IMG/VR virus record: IMGVR_UViG_3300049026_000006
Location: 1-51,905 of that record
DNA from: a virus
Length of the DNA: 51,905 nucleotides
Strand: one strand, 5' to 3'
Shown here in pieces: positions 29,921 to 37,995 of the stretch. How positions within the stretch are numbered: position 1 is the stretch's first letter; every line of letters begins with the position of its first letter. The notes beneath the pieces were generated by a model. The model worked only from the letters and a program-made list of their open reading frames with translations. It had not been told where the DNA came from and made no database searches. The translations under genes and the position numbers were made by a program.

Positions 29921-30381
29921 AGTCGAAACGCAAACCCAATAACGGCTTTGCCAGGGCCGAGCGCAGTTGCCGGGCGCTGCTGCGCACCAACCACGTAGCG
30001 GTGGTGAACATCGACCCGAGCGGCAGCCAGGTCATGGTGAACTGGAAGAATTGCCGCCAGATCCGAAGCGTGGCGGTTGCCAACGCCATCTTCGACTTCT
30101 CCTACCACTGGACGATCTACATCGCCGCCATGTGTCGAGACGAACGCGGTGCCGAGTACATCAAGTCGGTCGAGATCTCGCCGGAGGGAATCTACAAAGT
30201 TGAGCGCCTGACCGATGCCATCGAGCATTACTACCTGGAGCTGCGGAACAGCGCGAACCCAAACCACCTGGTGGCGTCAGGCTGGATCGCCATCCCGGAC
30301 GAGGTTTCGATGGAAGAAGCCCAGGCCGCGAAGCTGTTCTACGCCGCCGGCGCCTGGCACCAGGTGAAGGTAGCAGCGTGA
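29917..30381 (+). CDS. hypothetical protein, 154 aa
   Basis: This protein starts with a basic segment (MKSKRKPNNGFARAERSCRA) and has a beta-rich middle (HVAVVNIDPSGSQVMVNWKN, later WTIYIAAMCRDERGAEYIKS) and helical end. The 'GFARAER..RALL..N.VAVV..D' layout is shared with other Pseudomonas phage proteins of unknown role. It is coupled to the previous gene. Confidence 0.65.
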   Translation: MKSKRKPNNGFARAERSCRALLRTNHVAVVNIDPSGSQVMVNWKNCRQIRSVAVANAIFDFSYHWTIYIAAMCRDERGAEYIKSVEISPEGIYKVERLTDAIEHYYLELRNSANPNHLVASGWIAIPDEVSMEEAQAAKLFYAAGAWHQVKVAA

Positions 30382-30456
30382 GACGTTTTCGCACCCAACA
30401 ACGCAAACGACAGACCTGGCTGGCACTGCCGGCCAGTGGAATCGAAGGAGCAGGCC

Positions 30457-30819
30457 ATGGCCGAAACACAGCAGCCGACGGCGGAAGCGCTAAAGCAGCG
30501 CCGAAAGCGCGAGAAGGCAGCAGAGACGGTTGCAAAGCTGGGCATCGAGAAGTTCACGGTTGAGGTTGCCGGCATTTTCAAGAAGGACCTTCAGCAGGTC
30601 ATGAAGGCCCACGGCATCAACAACCAGCAGGACGTTCACCAGCGGCTGCTGATGAACCTGATCGCCGCCGACTTTGAGGCCCAGGCCAAGATGCTGAAAA
30701 TAAAAACGACACCTTTCGTTGTTACTGAAAAGGTGTCGCGACTTATCCAAGATGCCGGACGGAAGTCGCTCGCCGACGATCCGCCCGAGCCTGACGACGA
30801 AATCGAAACTCCGAAATAA
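30457..30819 (+). CDS. hypothetical protein, possible DNA-binding, 120 aa
   Basis: This basic, helical protein opens MAETQQPTAEALKQRRKREKAAE, then IEKFTVEVAGIFKKDLQQVM and HGINNQQDVHQRLLMNLIAAD. The middle could be a ribbon-helix-helix-like fold. I chose the ATG at 30457 (AAGGAG site). Its gene contains one of the CGACACCTTT...AAAGGTGTCG inverted repeats (30707-30738). The function is unknown. Confidence 0.6.
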   Translation: MAETQQPTAEALKQRRKREKAAETVAKLGIEKFTVEVAGIFKKDLQQVMKAHGINNQQDVHQRLLMNLIAADFEAQAKMLKIKTTPFVVTEKVSRLIQDAGRKSLADDPPEPDDEIETPK

Positions 30820-30877
30820 CCCCTACCCCACGCTGCGCATCCGATTACGGAGGCGAGCGCCTGACTGGAGATAATCC

Positions 30878-31510
30878 ATGGACGATCAGTTCTACCTTCA
30901 AGACAGTCGCAGTCATGCCTACGTCGGCGATGGCCTTTCGTTCTGGGGATTCGGCGGTTCCGGGTACGTCACTGACCTGGATAAGGCTCAAGTCTTCACC
31001 AGGGACGGCGCTTGCGATCACCGCGACACCGATATCCCATGGCCGAAGGCTTATGTCGATGCCCGGGCGCGCGTTGGTGTCGACTGCCAGTATGTGACGT
31101 TGAGCGAAGCGCTAGACCAGCATCCTGACGCAGCCGAGTTCTACATCCAGAAGCCGCAGTGCTGGAACGGCAACAACCTGATTTGGCTTTGTGAGGACGG
31201 CGTTTTCACAAGCGACCTATCGAAAGTTTTCGCAGTGCCAAGAGCCCACACCGTCACATGGATCGGAAAGCTCGGCCAATCTGGCGCCGTCGTTTGGCCC
31301 AAACCCTACATTGACAAGTTCACCCGCCGCCTGGTTGAGCGCGACGACGTTGACATCAAGGAGGCCTTGCGCGGCACCGGCATAAAGCTGGTAAAGCCCA
31401 AGCCGCCACGCATGATGATGTTCAACTGCGAGGGTTGTGGCCGATTCATCAGTGACGCGCAACGCTACCGGGAAGACTGCCGCAACTGCGGAACAAGCAA
31501 CACGCCTTGA
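30878..31510 (+). CDS. hypothetical protein with C-terminal zinc ribbon, 210 aa
   Basis: This protein (MDDQFYLQDSRSHAYVGDGL) has two similar segments, each with a phrase like 'A.VFTRDGA' or 'SKVFAVPRA' followed by 'WPK.Y.D', suggesting an internal duplication. It ends with a four-Cys zinc ribbon (FNCEGCGRFISD...CRNCG). Its role is unknown. It lies before the cytosine methyltransferase gene. Confidence 0.65.
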   Translation: MDDQFYLQDSRSHAYVGDGLSFWGFGGSGYVTDLDKAQVFTRDGACDHRDTDIPWPKAYVDARARVGVDCQYVTLSEALDQHPDAAEFYIQKPQCWNGNNLIWLCEDGVFTSDLSKVFAVPRAHTVTWIGKLGQSGAVVWPKPYIDKFTRRLVERDDVDIKEALRGTGIKLVKPKPPRMMMFNCEGCGRFISDAQRYREDCRNCGTSNTP

Positions 31511-31580
31511 TCCGGCCTCATGCCGGGCCATCAACCAATAGCCCACAAACTCGAATCACGCCAACCGGCGAGGATCCCGC

Positions 31581-33167
31581 ATGGAAATTACCTACGGCTC
31601 GGTCTGCTCGGGCATCGAGGCGGCAACGCTTGCATGGAAGCCGCTCGGCATGCAGGCCGCCTGGTTCGCAGAGATCGAAGCTTTCCCGTCGGCAGTCCTG
31701 GCCCACCACTACCCCAACACGCCGAACCTTGGCGACATGACAAAGCTCGGGGCCCTGGTGCTGGCCGGCAAGATTCCGGCACCCGACGTGCTGGTTGGCG
31801 GCACTCCTTGCCAGGCCTTCAGCGTGGCCGGGATGCGCGAAGGCCTCACCGACCCCCGCGGCGCCCTCACCATCAAATACGTGGAGCTTGCAGATGCAGT
31901 TGACTATGTTCGCGCCGGCCAGCGAAAGCCCGCCAGCGTCATCGTCTGGGAGAACGTCCCCGGCGTCCTCAGTGACAAAGGCAACGCCTTCGGATGCTTT
32001 CTTGGCGCGCTTGCTGGGGAAGACTGCGAATTGCAGCCTTCAGGGAAGAAATGGCCGAACGCTGGTTGTGTGTATGGACCCAAAAGAACAATCGCGTGGC
32101 GGGTCCTGGACGCCCAATATTTCGGACTGGCCCAACGACGCCGTCGTGTGTTCGTTGTCGCAAGTGCTCGAGACGGATTCGATCCCACCGAGGTACTTTT
32201 TGAGCGAGAAGGCGTGCGCCGGGATACTGCGCCGGTCCGAGGCCAGGGGCAAGACGTTACCGGAACAGCTCCTTTCGGCCCTTCGCTCCAGTGCGGATGT
32301 GGCTACGTCTTCCCTGAATCCCTAGGCCAATACGGCTGCCCGAACTGCGAGGGCGACGAAGGGCCGGCGGTGAGTATGTTCGGCGGGATACCGGCGTTCG
32401 GCGGCCACAGCCTGTATGGGTCGATCGAGCGGGCCGCCACGCTAACCGCGAAGGACAGCCGGCTGGATGTCGAAAGCGAGACGTTCTTTGTCGCGCCAAC
32501 TCTCGCCGGCGGCGCGCGCAAGTCCGGCGGCTACAGCTACGACGATGTGCCAGTTGTTGCCGCAACCCTGGATGCAAGCTTCGGACGCCTCCAAGGCTGC
32601 TCTGGCCAGGACGCCAACCATGGACACAGCCACCTGGTGGTGCATGGCACGCAAGACCCGTGCGTGCTGGCGGACCAAGCCCATGCCCTCGGGCGGAATA
32701 GTGGCCAGGAGAACGCCGTCTTCGCTATCCAGGCTGGTGCGACCCGAGCCAACCCACTCAGTGGGCCTGACGGGGTTGGCGTCCAAGAGGGCTTGGCCTA
32801 CACAATCGAAGCGCGGTCGGAGGTGCAGATGATCGCGGCGTTCGCTGAAAACTCGCGGGCTGAGGTTCGCTATGAAAATGGTGACGGTTCAATCGCCGGA
32901 TCTTTGAGCGGCGGCGGCGGAAAGGCAGGACAAGGAATGCCGACAGCCGTAATCGGGTCGGGTGTCCGCCGACTAACGCCGCGCGAATGCGAACGACTCC
33001 AGGGCATGCCCGATGACTACACGCTGATCCCGTGGCGCGGCAAGCCCGCCGAGGACTGCCCGGACGGACCGCGCTACAAGGCCATCGGAAACAGCAAGGC
33101 GGTCCCCGTCGTTCGCTGGATCGGGCAGAGCATCCTCAAACAGATCACACCCAGCCCGTACGGATGA
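31581..33167 (+). CDS. DNA (cytosine-5) methyltransferase
   Basis: This 528-residue enzyme transfers methyl groups from AdoMet to cytosine C5. It shows the ordered motifs: I (YGSVCSGIEAATLAW), IV with catalytic Cys77 (GGTPCQAFSVAG), VI (ENVPG, 124-128), VIII (QRRRRVFVV, 185-193), IX (RRLTPRECERLQG, from 463) and X (IGNSKAVPVV). The stretch between VIII and IX is very long, about 265 residues, and includes a zinc-ribbon-like CGC...CPNC at 238-256. Phage enzymes of this kind protect DNA from host restriction; no partner nuclease is adjacent. The target sequence cannot be read. Confidence 0.95.
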   Translation: MEITYGSVCSGIEAATLAWKPLGMQAAWFAEIEAFPSAVLAHHYPNTPNLGDMTKLGALVLAGKIPAPDVLVGGTPCQAFSVAGMREGLTDPRGALTIKYVELADAVDYVRAGQRKPASVIVWENVPGVLSDKGNAFGCFLGALAGEDCELQPSGKKWPNAGCVYGPKRTIAWRVLDAQYFGLAQRRRRVFVVASARDGFDPTEVLFEREGVRRDTAPVRGQGQDVTGTAPFGPSLQCGCGYVFPESLGQYGCPNCEGDEGPAVSMFGGIPAFGGHSLYGSIERAATLTAKDSRLDVESETFFVAPTLAGGARKSGGYSYDDVPVVAATLDASFGRLQGCSGQDANHGHSHLVVHGTQDPCVLADQAHALGRNSGQENAVFAIQAGATRANPLSGPDGVGVQEGLAYTIEARSEVQMIAAFAENSRAEVRYENGDGSIAGSLSGGGGKAGQGMPTAVIGSGVRRLTPRECERLQGMPDDYTLIPWRGKPAEDCPDGPRYKAIGNSKAVPVVRWIGQSILKQITPSPYG

Positions 33168-33235
33168 TCGCATCGATCAGTCGAACAACGGCGGCGATCA
33201 GTTTTACCCATGCAGTGAGACGTTTCATTGTTTGA
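33164..33235 (+). CDS. tiny ORF after the methyltransferase, 23 aa
   Basis: An ATG overlaps the methyltransferase stop (ATGA) and opens a 23-codon frame. The peptide (MIASISRTTAAISFTHAVRR) is amphipathic. It is coupled by position only and may be untranslated. About 120 bases without a clear gene follow. Confidence 0.25.
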   Translation: MIASISRTTAAISFTHAVRRFIV

Positions 33236-33356
33236 GCCCTTTGGCGTTATCGAAGCCAACGAACTCAACGATGAATCGGAAGATGTCGTAGAACAGCGCG
33301 ATTTTTCGTAACCCCCACTCCACCGCCCGGGCATGCCCCGGCAAAGGACGCCAATC

Positions 33357-33944
33357 GTGATCAACCTCTTCTGGCGAATCATCGCCAAGGTACTCGCGCG
33401 CCAAGCCATCTCCGACTGGCTCATCACCCGCGCCAAGCTCACCCCGTACCAGCACATCATGTCCGCCGACGGCCAGGAGATGTACATGGGTCGCTGGTGG
33501 CTGTTCAACCCGTACAGCCGGAAGACGCATAAGCCCTCGCTGTGGTGGTGTCCCTGGTCTTTCCGCATCCACCACATCATGCGCCCGGACGCTGACCGGG
33601 ATCTGCACGACCATCCTTGGAACGCCAGAACCATCATCCTGCGCGGTTGGTACAACGAGCAGCGGCCCGCCAGTGACAAATGGAAGAAGGCGGTCATATC
33701 GGGAATGGTCGCAGATCCCGACCCCTGGGTCGTCGACTGGGTAATGAAGGACGCTTGCGAATGGATCAGGCGTGACTCCGGAGACACCGCTCAGCTACGG
33801 CACGGCGAATACCACCGCATCGATCGGGTATCCCCCGGCGGGGTCATCACCCTCTTCATCACCAGCAAGTGGCGCGGTGACTGGGGATTCCTCGTAAACG
33901 GCGTGAAGGTGCCATGGCGCACCTACACCAACACCGACAACTGA
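33357..33944 (+). CDS. hypothetical cupin-like phage protein, 195 aa
   Basis: This protein contains a His-rich strand region (DRDLHDHPWNARTIILRGWYNE, about residues 79-100) and a later RHGEYHRIDRVSPGGVITLFI, which together look like the two cupin motifs of a metal-binding jelly-roll. The N-terminus is amphipathic and basic. I chose the GTG at 33357, behind AAAGGA; an ATG at 33333 lacks a site. Substrate unknown. Confidence 0.7.
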   Translation: MINLFWRIIAKVLARQAISDWLITRAKLTPYQHIMSADGQEMYMGRWWLFNPYSRKTHKPSLWWCPWSFRIHHIMRPDADRDLHDHPWNARTIILRGWYNEQRPASDKWKKAVISGMVADPDPWVVDWVMKDACEWIRRDSGDTAQLRHGEYHRIDRVSPGGVITLFITSKWRGDWGFLVNGVKVPWRTYTNTDN

Positions 33945-33956
33945 TTGGAGGTGCTC

Positions 33957-34082
33957 ATGATCCGCCAATACCGATTCAGCGAGCTCATGGCCCGCCTGAC
34001 CAGCGAGCAGTGGACGGTCATCCAGGATGATCGAGGCAATTTCCTGTTTATGCATTCAGCCTACAAAAGCCGGAGGTTGTGA
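33957..34082 (+). CDS. small hypothetical protein, 41 aa
   Basis: This ORF has a strong TTGGAGG ribosome binding site and encodes a basic peptide (MIRQYRFSELMARLTSEQWT) with a strand-turn-strand end. Its stop overlaps the next ATG (TGATG). It is too short for confident assignment, but spacing and site favour translation. Confidence 0.6.
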   Translation: MIRQYRFSELMARLTSEQWTVIQDDRGNFLFMHSAYKSRRL

Positions 34083-34183
34083 TGGAGTGGGTTCTCGCTG
34101 GCTGGATCCTCATAAATATCTTGGTAGCCGCTGCGCTGCCTGTTATCAGCGTTAAGCCCCAGGAGGGTGTATGGAAAGCGTGA
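34082..34183 (+). CDS. small membrane protein, 33 aa
   Basis: A 33-residue peptide with one hydrophobic segment (WVLAGWILINILVAAALPVI) and a short polar tail. It is coupled to the previous gene by TGATG and overlaps the next by 13 bases. Confidence 0.5.
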   Translation: MEWVLAGWILINILVAAALPVISVKPQEGVWKA

Positions 34184-34548
34184 AGCGTTATTGGAGTAGC
34201 GAAGTATTTGGTCTAGGCATTACGCAGGATAAATGGATCCGCGCTGCCGACTTCGACCGCGTGTCCGCCGAGCGTGACGCCCTGCAGCTGCTGCTGAACG
34301 AGCGCGACGAACAGAACCACAGCCTGGAGCAGCGGCGCAAGACAGAACAGCAGGCGGGCATGGCGGCAGAGCGACGGGTTGAGGAGTTGGGTGCGCGCAT
34401 TTCCGAGACCTCCGCAAAGCTTGAGCTTGCCGCAAGCATGATGGACGACGATGTGCGCGGCAATCGATTTGCCGAGGTGTGCCGTCTCGCCATTTCCGCC
34501 CTCAAACCAACCGCCGAGGCTGAAAGCCATGTGGACTGCGGTTCGTGA
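34171..34548 (+). CDS. coiled-coil accessory protein, 125 aa
   Basis: This protein (MESVKRYWSSEVFGLGITQD, then DFDRVSAERDALQLLLNERDEQ) is mostly a coiled coil, similar to other phage accessory proteins with 'YVLASDFDRV.AERDAL' starts. It has an AGGAGG site. Its end, coded by a CGAGGCTGAAAGCCATG sequence, is repeated exactly at the end of the next larger gene. Confidence 0.7.
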   Translation: MESVKRYWSSEVFGLGITQDKWIRAADFDRVSAERDALQLLLNERDEQNHSLEQRRKTEQQAGMAAERRVEELGARISETSAKLELAASMMDDDVRGNRFAEVCRLAISALKPTAEAESHVDCGS

Positions 34549-34630
34549 CGAAATATTACCGACGGCTGCAAAGGCAAATGCCAGCGATCCGAAGAATGGA
34601 GCAAGCCGTGAAGATAAATATAAACGGTAA
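34529..34630 (+). CDS. tiny overlapping ORF, 33 aa
   Basis: This ORF begins at the ATG of the first CGAGGCTGAAAGCCATG repeat (34515-34531). The same 17 bases, with the same ATG, initiate the 385-residue gene at 34774. The peptide is polar (MWTAVRDEILPTAAKANASD). The shared initiation context is its only support. Confidence 0.3.
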   Translation: MWTAVRDEILPTAAKANASDPKNGASREDKYKR

Positions 34631-34784
34631 CCACATCGTTGCGGCTGTCATCGCCCTTCTTGTATGGGTTTTCTTGCTACCGGCGTGGCCTTCCCTATTT
34701 GTTTTCATACTTGGTCAATGCGCCGCGACTTACCTCACAAGTTTCCTGGAAGAATTAAACGAGGCTGAAAGCCATGACCAATAA
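34608..34784 (+). CDS. small membrane protein, 58 aa
   Basis: This protein has two close hydrophobic segments (HIVAAVIALLVWVFLLPAW, then LFVFILGQCAATYLTSF) and an acidic end. The GTG at 34608 has a GGAG site; upstream in-frame GTG at 34545 and ATG at 34596 are alternatives. It overlaps the next gene by 11 bases. Confidence 0.55.
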   Translation: MKININGNHIVAAVIALLVWVFLLPAWPSLFVFILGQCAATYLTSFLEELNEAESHDQ

Positions 34785-35931
34785 AATCGATAAATTCGAC
34801 GGCAACCACGGCGGCCCACGCTGCGCCGATCCTGGCTGCTGGAATGATGAGCCTGTGCCGCCTGCTGGCTATGCACCATGCTCTCCCGAACTGCTGCAAT
34901 CCGGCGTCGATTGCGCAACCGCGCCGCGCTGGTCGAGCCATAAATGGGACGGCCATTCGCATTGGCATCCTGTGCCGCCTGCTGGCGGGGATGTGGAAGA
35001 GTTAGCGCCCGATGCTGCCAAGGCAATGCAAGCCGCGCACAATAGCTGCCCATTGCAGTTGTCGGGTATGGATCGCATGGCCTGGATAGCTGATCATTTT
35101 CAGCGCTGGTATGTGTGCAGCACAAAGCCGAGCATTACCGACGCGTTGCAGAAACGTATCAAGGAGTTGGTTGACATACACGGCAGTCTGCGTTCCGTAT
35201 CCCGTCACACCGGTATCGATGTTGGGTACTTGTCCCGTTTGGACAGCGGCGAACGGGACAACCCGAGCGTTGAGGTTCTTTCTATGCTTGGCGTGGCCGT
35301 ACTGGATAATGGCGCTCACGTCACCCGGCTACAGGCTGAGGTGGAACGGTTGAACGGCGTGCATTCAGAAGCTGGCCGTTTGTACCTTGAGTTGGCAGCC
35401 AAACGCGACGCCCTGCAATCCGAACTGACCAAGGCGCGGGAGTTGGTTGTGGAAGGGCTCAAGCACATTGGCTACCTGTCGAATACAGTTTTACAGTGCA
35501 GCCAAGGCGACGGGCTTGCAGCAGCGAACGAACGATGCGCCTTGGCTTATGCGGCCCTCAGCTTCAATCAACGGGCTCAAATCCTTCTCTCCAACCAATC
35601 CGCGCCAGCCGACAAGGGGCAGGGCGAACCGGTGGCGTGGATGTACAAGGAATACGTGTGGGCAACTGGCCTTGGTGGCTACGTTTGGCGCGACAAGATC
35701 GAGCGCGAAGCCCCTGACCTAGCCGCGTCGAGCATCAAGGATTTGACTGCGCTCTACGCCGCCCCGCCAGCGCCGGTAGCGGTGCCTCGCCTAGAAATGG
35801 CGAACGTCGTCAGGTCGCACATGGAAATTGCAGGATGCCCAGTGCTGACTAGTAATCAATGCCATGCGCTGGCCATGAAGCTGAACGCCTGCCTCGACGA
35901 AGCCGCCCGCCTCAACCCAATCAAGCAGTAA
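34774..35931 (+). CDS. mosaic phage protein with helix-turn-helix and coiled coil, 385 aa
   Basis: This protein looks assembled from modules. Residues 1-95 hold two VPPAG repeats, coded by a direct 18-bp repeat (34852-34869 and 34969-34986). Residues 120-175 are an XRE-like helix-turn-helix (LQKRIKELVDIHGSLRSVSRHTG, DVGYLSRLDSGERDNPSVEVL). A coiled coil follows (RLQAEVERLNGVHSEAG). The end has GEPVAWMYKE...LTALYAAPPAP, a phrase common in Ead-like phage proteins. It may bind DNA; no target is known. Confidence 0.7.
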   Translation: MTNKIDKFDGNHGGPRCADPGCWNDEPVPPAGYAPCSPELLQSGVDCATAPRWSSHKWDGHSHWHPVPPAGGDVEELAPDAAKAMQAAHNSCPLQLSGMDRMAWIADHFQRWYVCSTKPSITDALQKRIKELVDIHGSLRSVSRHTGIDVGYLSRLDSGERDNPSVEVLSMLGVAVLDNGAHVTRLQAEVERLNGVHSEAGRLYLELAAKRDALQSELTKARELVVEGLKHIGYLSNTVLQCSQGDGLAAANERCALAYAALSFNQRAQILLSNQSAPADKGQGEPVAWMYKEYVWATGLGGYVWRDKIEREAPDLAASSIKDLTALYAAPPAPVAVPRLEMANVVRSHMEIAGCPVLTSNQCHALAMKLNACLDEAARLNPIKQ

Positions 35932-35981
35932 CCCCTCCCCCTTCAAAGTCAGCCGCTATAGCGGCAAGGACGAGCTCGACC

Positions 35982-36416
35982 ATGGAAAAGAACAAACTCG
36001 GTCCGGACCATTACCGCTATGTCGACGAAATGGACCCACAAGGTTTGGAAGTCATCTGCAAAAAATACGTGGTTATCGGTGAAACCGATCAGTGCTGGTA
36101 CATCGTGGAGGAATTCCACAACAGCCTCTTCGGCGGCCCGCATCGTGAGTCGATGCTGAAGCAGTACCGCAAGCGCGTGCTGAAAGATGGCGGCGAGCAC
36201 GGCCGGCGATTCGCCTACACCGATAAGGCCTTGGCGCTGCGCTCGTACAAACACCGCAAGTCCTGGCAGATGCGCCATGCCCAGCTTTCGCTTGAGCGCG
36301 CCCAGGCCGCCATTGCGTACTTCGGCGACGCCAAAACTGAAAGCGCCGTGCCAGCAAACCGCTTGGTGATTCCTTGCGAATACATTCAATCCATGAACTG
36401 GAGCGAATGCTGGTGA
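35982..36416 (+). CDS. hypothetical protein, 144 aa
   Basis: This protein (MEKNKLGPDHYRYVDEMDPQ, then KKYVVIGETDQCWYIVEEFH) is mixed alpha-beta with a basic, His-rich second half (RRFAYTDKALALRSYKHRKSWQMRHA). The 'TDKALAL.SY..RK..Q..HA..S' phrase recurs in phage proteins of unknown function. The start at 35982 is an ATG with a modest site. Confidence 0.65.
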   Translation: MEKNKLGPDHYRYVDEMDPQGLEVICKKYVVIGETDQCWYIVEEFHNSLFGGPHRESMLKQYRKRVLKDGGEHGRRFAYTDKALALRSYKHRKSWQMRHAQLSLERAQAAIAYFGDAKTESAVPANRLVIPCEYIQSMNWSECW

Positions 36417-36781
36417 CCGACCACACCGAACTGAAGCGGCTAGCCATGGCTGCGCCAGCCGGGCCCTGGTATCAGCATGGCGGAATCAAGCAGGTCGTCG
36501 ACCGTGACTGTGAGGCTGTCTGCGAAACCTTCGAGGAGGACGGCGACTGCGCTGTCGCTCGCTTCATTGCCGCCGCCAACCCAGCCGCCGTCCGAGCCTT
36601 GATCGACGAGAACGAAGCACTGATCCAGGCGCTCCAAGCCATCACCGCCCAGGTCGACGGCAACATTCGCCCCACCGTCCGTGACTGCGTAAACGGGCAG
36701 AACAACGTCCAGGACATCTATGGCTACTGCGATCAGATCGAATCGATTGCAGCGGCAGCGATGAAGGAGCCACAGCCATGA
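36413..36781 (+). CDS. Ead-like hypothetical protein, 122 aa
   Basis: This protein has the Ead-family opening (DHTELKRLAMAAPAGPWYQH) followed by CAVARFIAAANPAAVRALIDENEALIQAL, the phrase 'A.FIA.ANP..V..LI.EN' typical of these proteins. GTG at 36413 overlaps the previous stop by four bases with GGAG ten bases upstream; ATG at 36407 is nearly as good. The role is unknown. A distant relative lies at 18693-19136. Confidence 0.75.
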   Translation: MTDHTELKRLAMAAPAGPWYQHGGIKQVVDRDCEAVCETFEEDGDCAVARFIAAANPAAVRALIDENEALIQALQAITAQVDGNIRPTVRDCVNGQNNVQDIYGYCDQIESIAAAAMKEPQP

Positions 36782-37023
36782 ATCACCGACTAAAAGCTGC
36801 ATGGGTCGCCGCCCGCACATCCGCCAAGCGCGAAGCAGGTCTCTTCATCGCAATGATGATCTTTGCGCTTGTCGTCGCGCTGGTCGCCGCTCCGATAGTC
36901 CTGCTGTTCCAATTCCTACCCGGCTGGGCATGGCTGGTGCTGTTTGGAATCGGCGTTATCTGGATGATCTTCGGCGAGACGATTACAGCCGCCATCAATG
37001 CCTATCGAGGAGAACAGCCATGA
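36778..37023 (+). CDS. small membrane protein, two segments, 81 aa
   Basis: After a basic N-terminus (MNHRLKAAWVAARTSAKREA), two hydrophobic segments follow (GLFIAMMIFALVVALVAAPI and LPGWAWLVLFGIGVIWMIFG). It is coupled to genes on both sides by ATGA overlaps. It could be an inner membrane accessory protein; no family is recognised. Confidence 0.6.
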   Translation: MNHRLKAAWVAARTSAKREAGLFIAMMIFALVVALVAAPIVLLFQFLPGWAWLVLFGIGVIWMIFGETITAAINAYRGEQP

Positions 37024-37076
37024 TCCTCCCCCCGCTCTACATGGCCTGGCTCATCTACAGGGGGCCGAGGCCATGA
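37020..37076 (+). CDS. tiny hydrophobic ORF, 18 aa
   Basis: An 18-codon frame (MILPPLYMAWLIYRGPRP) sits exactly between two ATGA overlaps, linking the membrane protein to the adenine methyltransferase. It may only couple translation. Confidence 0.3.
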   Translation: MILPPLYMAWLIYRGPRP

Positions 37077-37579
37077 GTGGAATGATTGGCGCCCGAGAGA
37101 CTCAGCCGAAGCACAAGAGCGTCGAGTGGTACACGCCCGCCTGGATATTCGAACGGCTCGGCCTGCAGTTCGACCTCGACCCATCCAGCCCGCACGACTA
37201 TGTGACGGCGGTACCGGCAAAGACGAAGTACACGATCTTCGATGACGGCCTATCGAAGGAATGGTCGGGCCGGGTTTGGATGAACCCACCCTACGGACCG
37301 GACACAGGTTTCTGGATGCGGCGCCTGGTCGATCACGGTGACGGAATTGCGTTGGTGTTCAGTCGTACCGATGCCGAGTGGTTCCAGGAAGCAATGGCCT
37401 GCGCCTCGGCGACCCTGCTGATAAAGGGCCGCATCGCCTTTGTGCCTGGACATGAGAACAGTCACAAGAAGGGCCGCTCGGGAGCCGGTAGTGCGATGTT
37501 TGCTTTCGGCGATGAATGCGCGATCGCGCTGCAAGGCTTGGCAGATCTCGGTGTTCTGGTACCGCGAATCACTGCTTGA
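37073..37579 (+). CDS. phage DNA N6-adenine methyltransferase
   Basis: This 168-residue protein belongs to the phage Dam-like family. It shows WYTPAWIFERLG (20-30), the AdoMet-proximal FDLDPSSPHD, and the catalytic motif NPPYG at residues 71-75. A later GRIAFVPG segment is also typical. It methylates adenine N6, which can shield phage DNA from restriction or alter regulation. The start at 37073 overlaps the previous tiny ORF by four bases. Confidence 0.9.
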   Translation: MSGMIGARETQPKHKSVEWYTPAWIFERLGLQFDLDPSSPHDYVTAVPAKTKYTIFDDGLSKEWSGRVWMNPPYGPDTGFWMRRLVDHGDGIALVFSRTDAEWFQEAMACASATLLIKGRIAFVPGHENSHKKGRSGAGSAMFAFGDECAIALQGLADLGVLVPRITA

Positions 37580-37636
37580 CCTCCTAACCCCAATCCACCT
37601 ACAGCCTGCCGGTGAACGGCGGGCGAGGAATTCTGC

Positions 37637-37960
37637 ATGCCAAAAGTAATGCAATCGGTCGCAGACCCGGGCGCGGAACACGGCTTCCGAGTAGAGCCTG
37701 CAACATATGAGCAGGCCGAAGCGGTAGCAGGGTTCAGGCTTGATCGGCGCCGCAAGTACTGGATAACCGAGGAAGGCGAAGTCGAGGAGCAAGGCGTCGT
37801 GACCCTGTCCTGTAGCGGGTGCAGTTGCGGATGTGAGGGTGGATGCAGTTGCGGCCCATCGTCCGGATGCAGCGAGTGCGGCTACACGGGCAAACGGCGC
37901 TTTCACTTCGGGTACCCCGCTCAATCCCCCGAGCAGCGAAAAGAACTTCGGAACCTTTAA
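37637..37960 (+). CDS. Cys-rich hypothetical protein, 107 aa
   Basis: The C-terminal half has ten Cys in CSGCSCGCEGGCSCG followed by CSECGYTGKRR, suggesting one or two zinc or metal clusters of a DnaJ-like pattern. The N-terminal half (EPATYEQAEAVAGFRLDRRR) is alpha-beta. The role is unknown. It lies between the adenine methyltransferase and excisionase modules. Confidence 0.65.
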   Translation: MPKVMQSVADPGAEHGFRVEPATYEQAEAVAGFRLDRRRKYWITEEGEVEEQGVVTLSCSGCSCGCEGGCSCGPSSGCSECGYTGKRRFHFGYPAQSPEQRKELRNL

Positions 37961-37995
37961 CCACCTTCTGCCGCTGCGCGGCATGGAGCACACAC

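Noticed and set aside
30378-30563. GTG-initiated ORF of 61 codons overlapping the previous stop
   Set aside because: It overlaps the better-supported gene at 30457 by over 100 bases in another frame and has low-complexity Gly/Ala/Arg content.
33229-33312. TTG-initiated ORF of 27 codons between the C5 methyltransferase and the cupin-like gene
   Set aside because: Rare start codon without a ribosome binding site and no recognisable feature.
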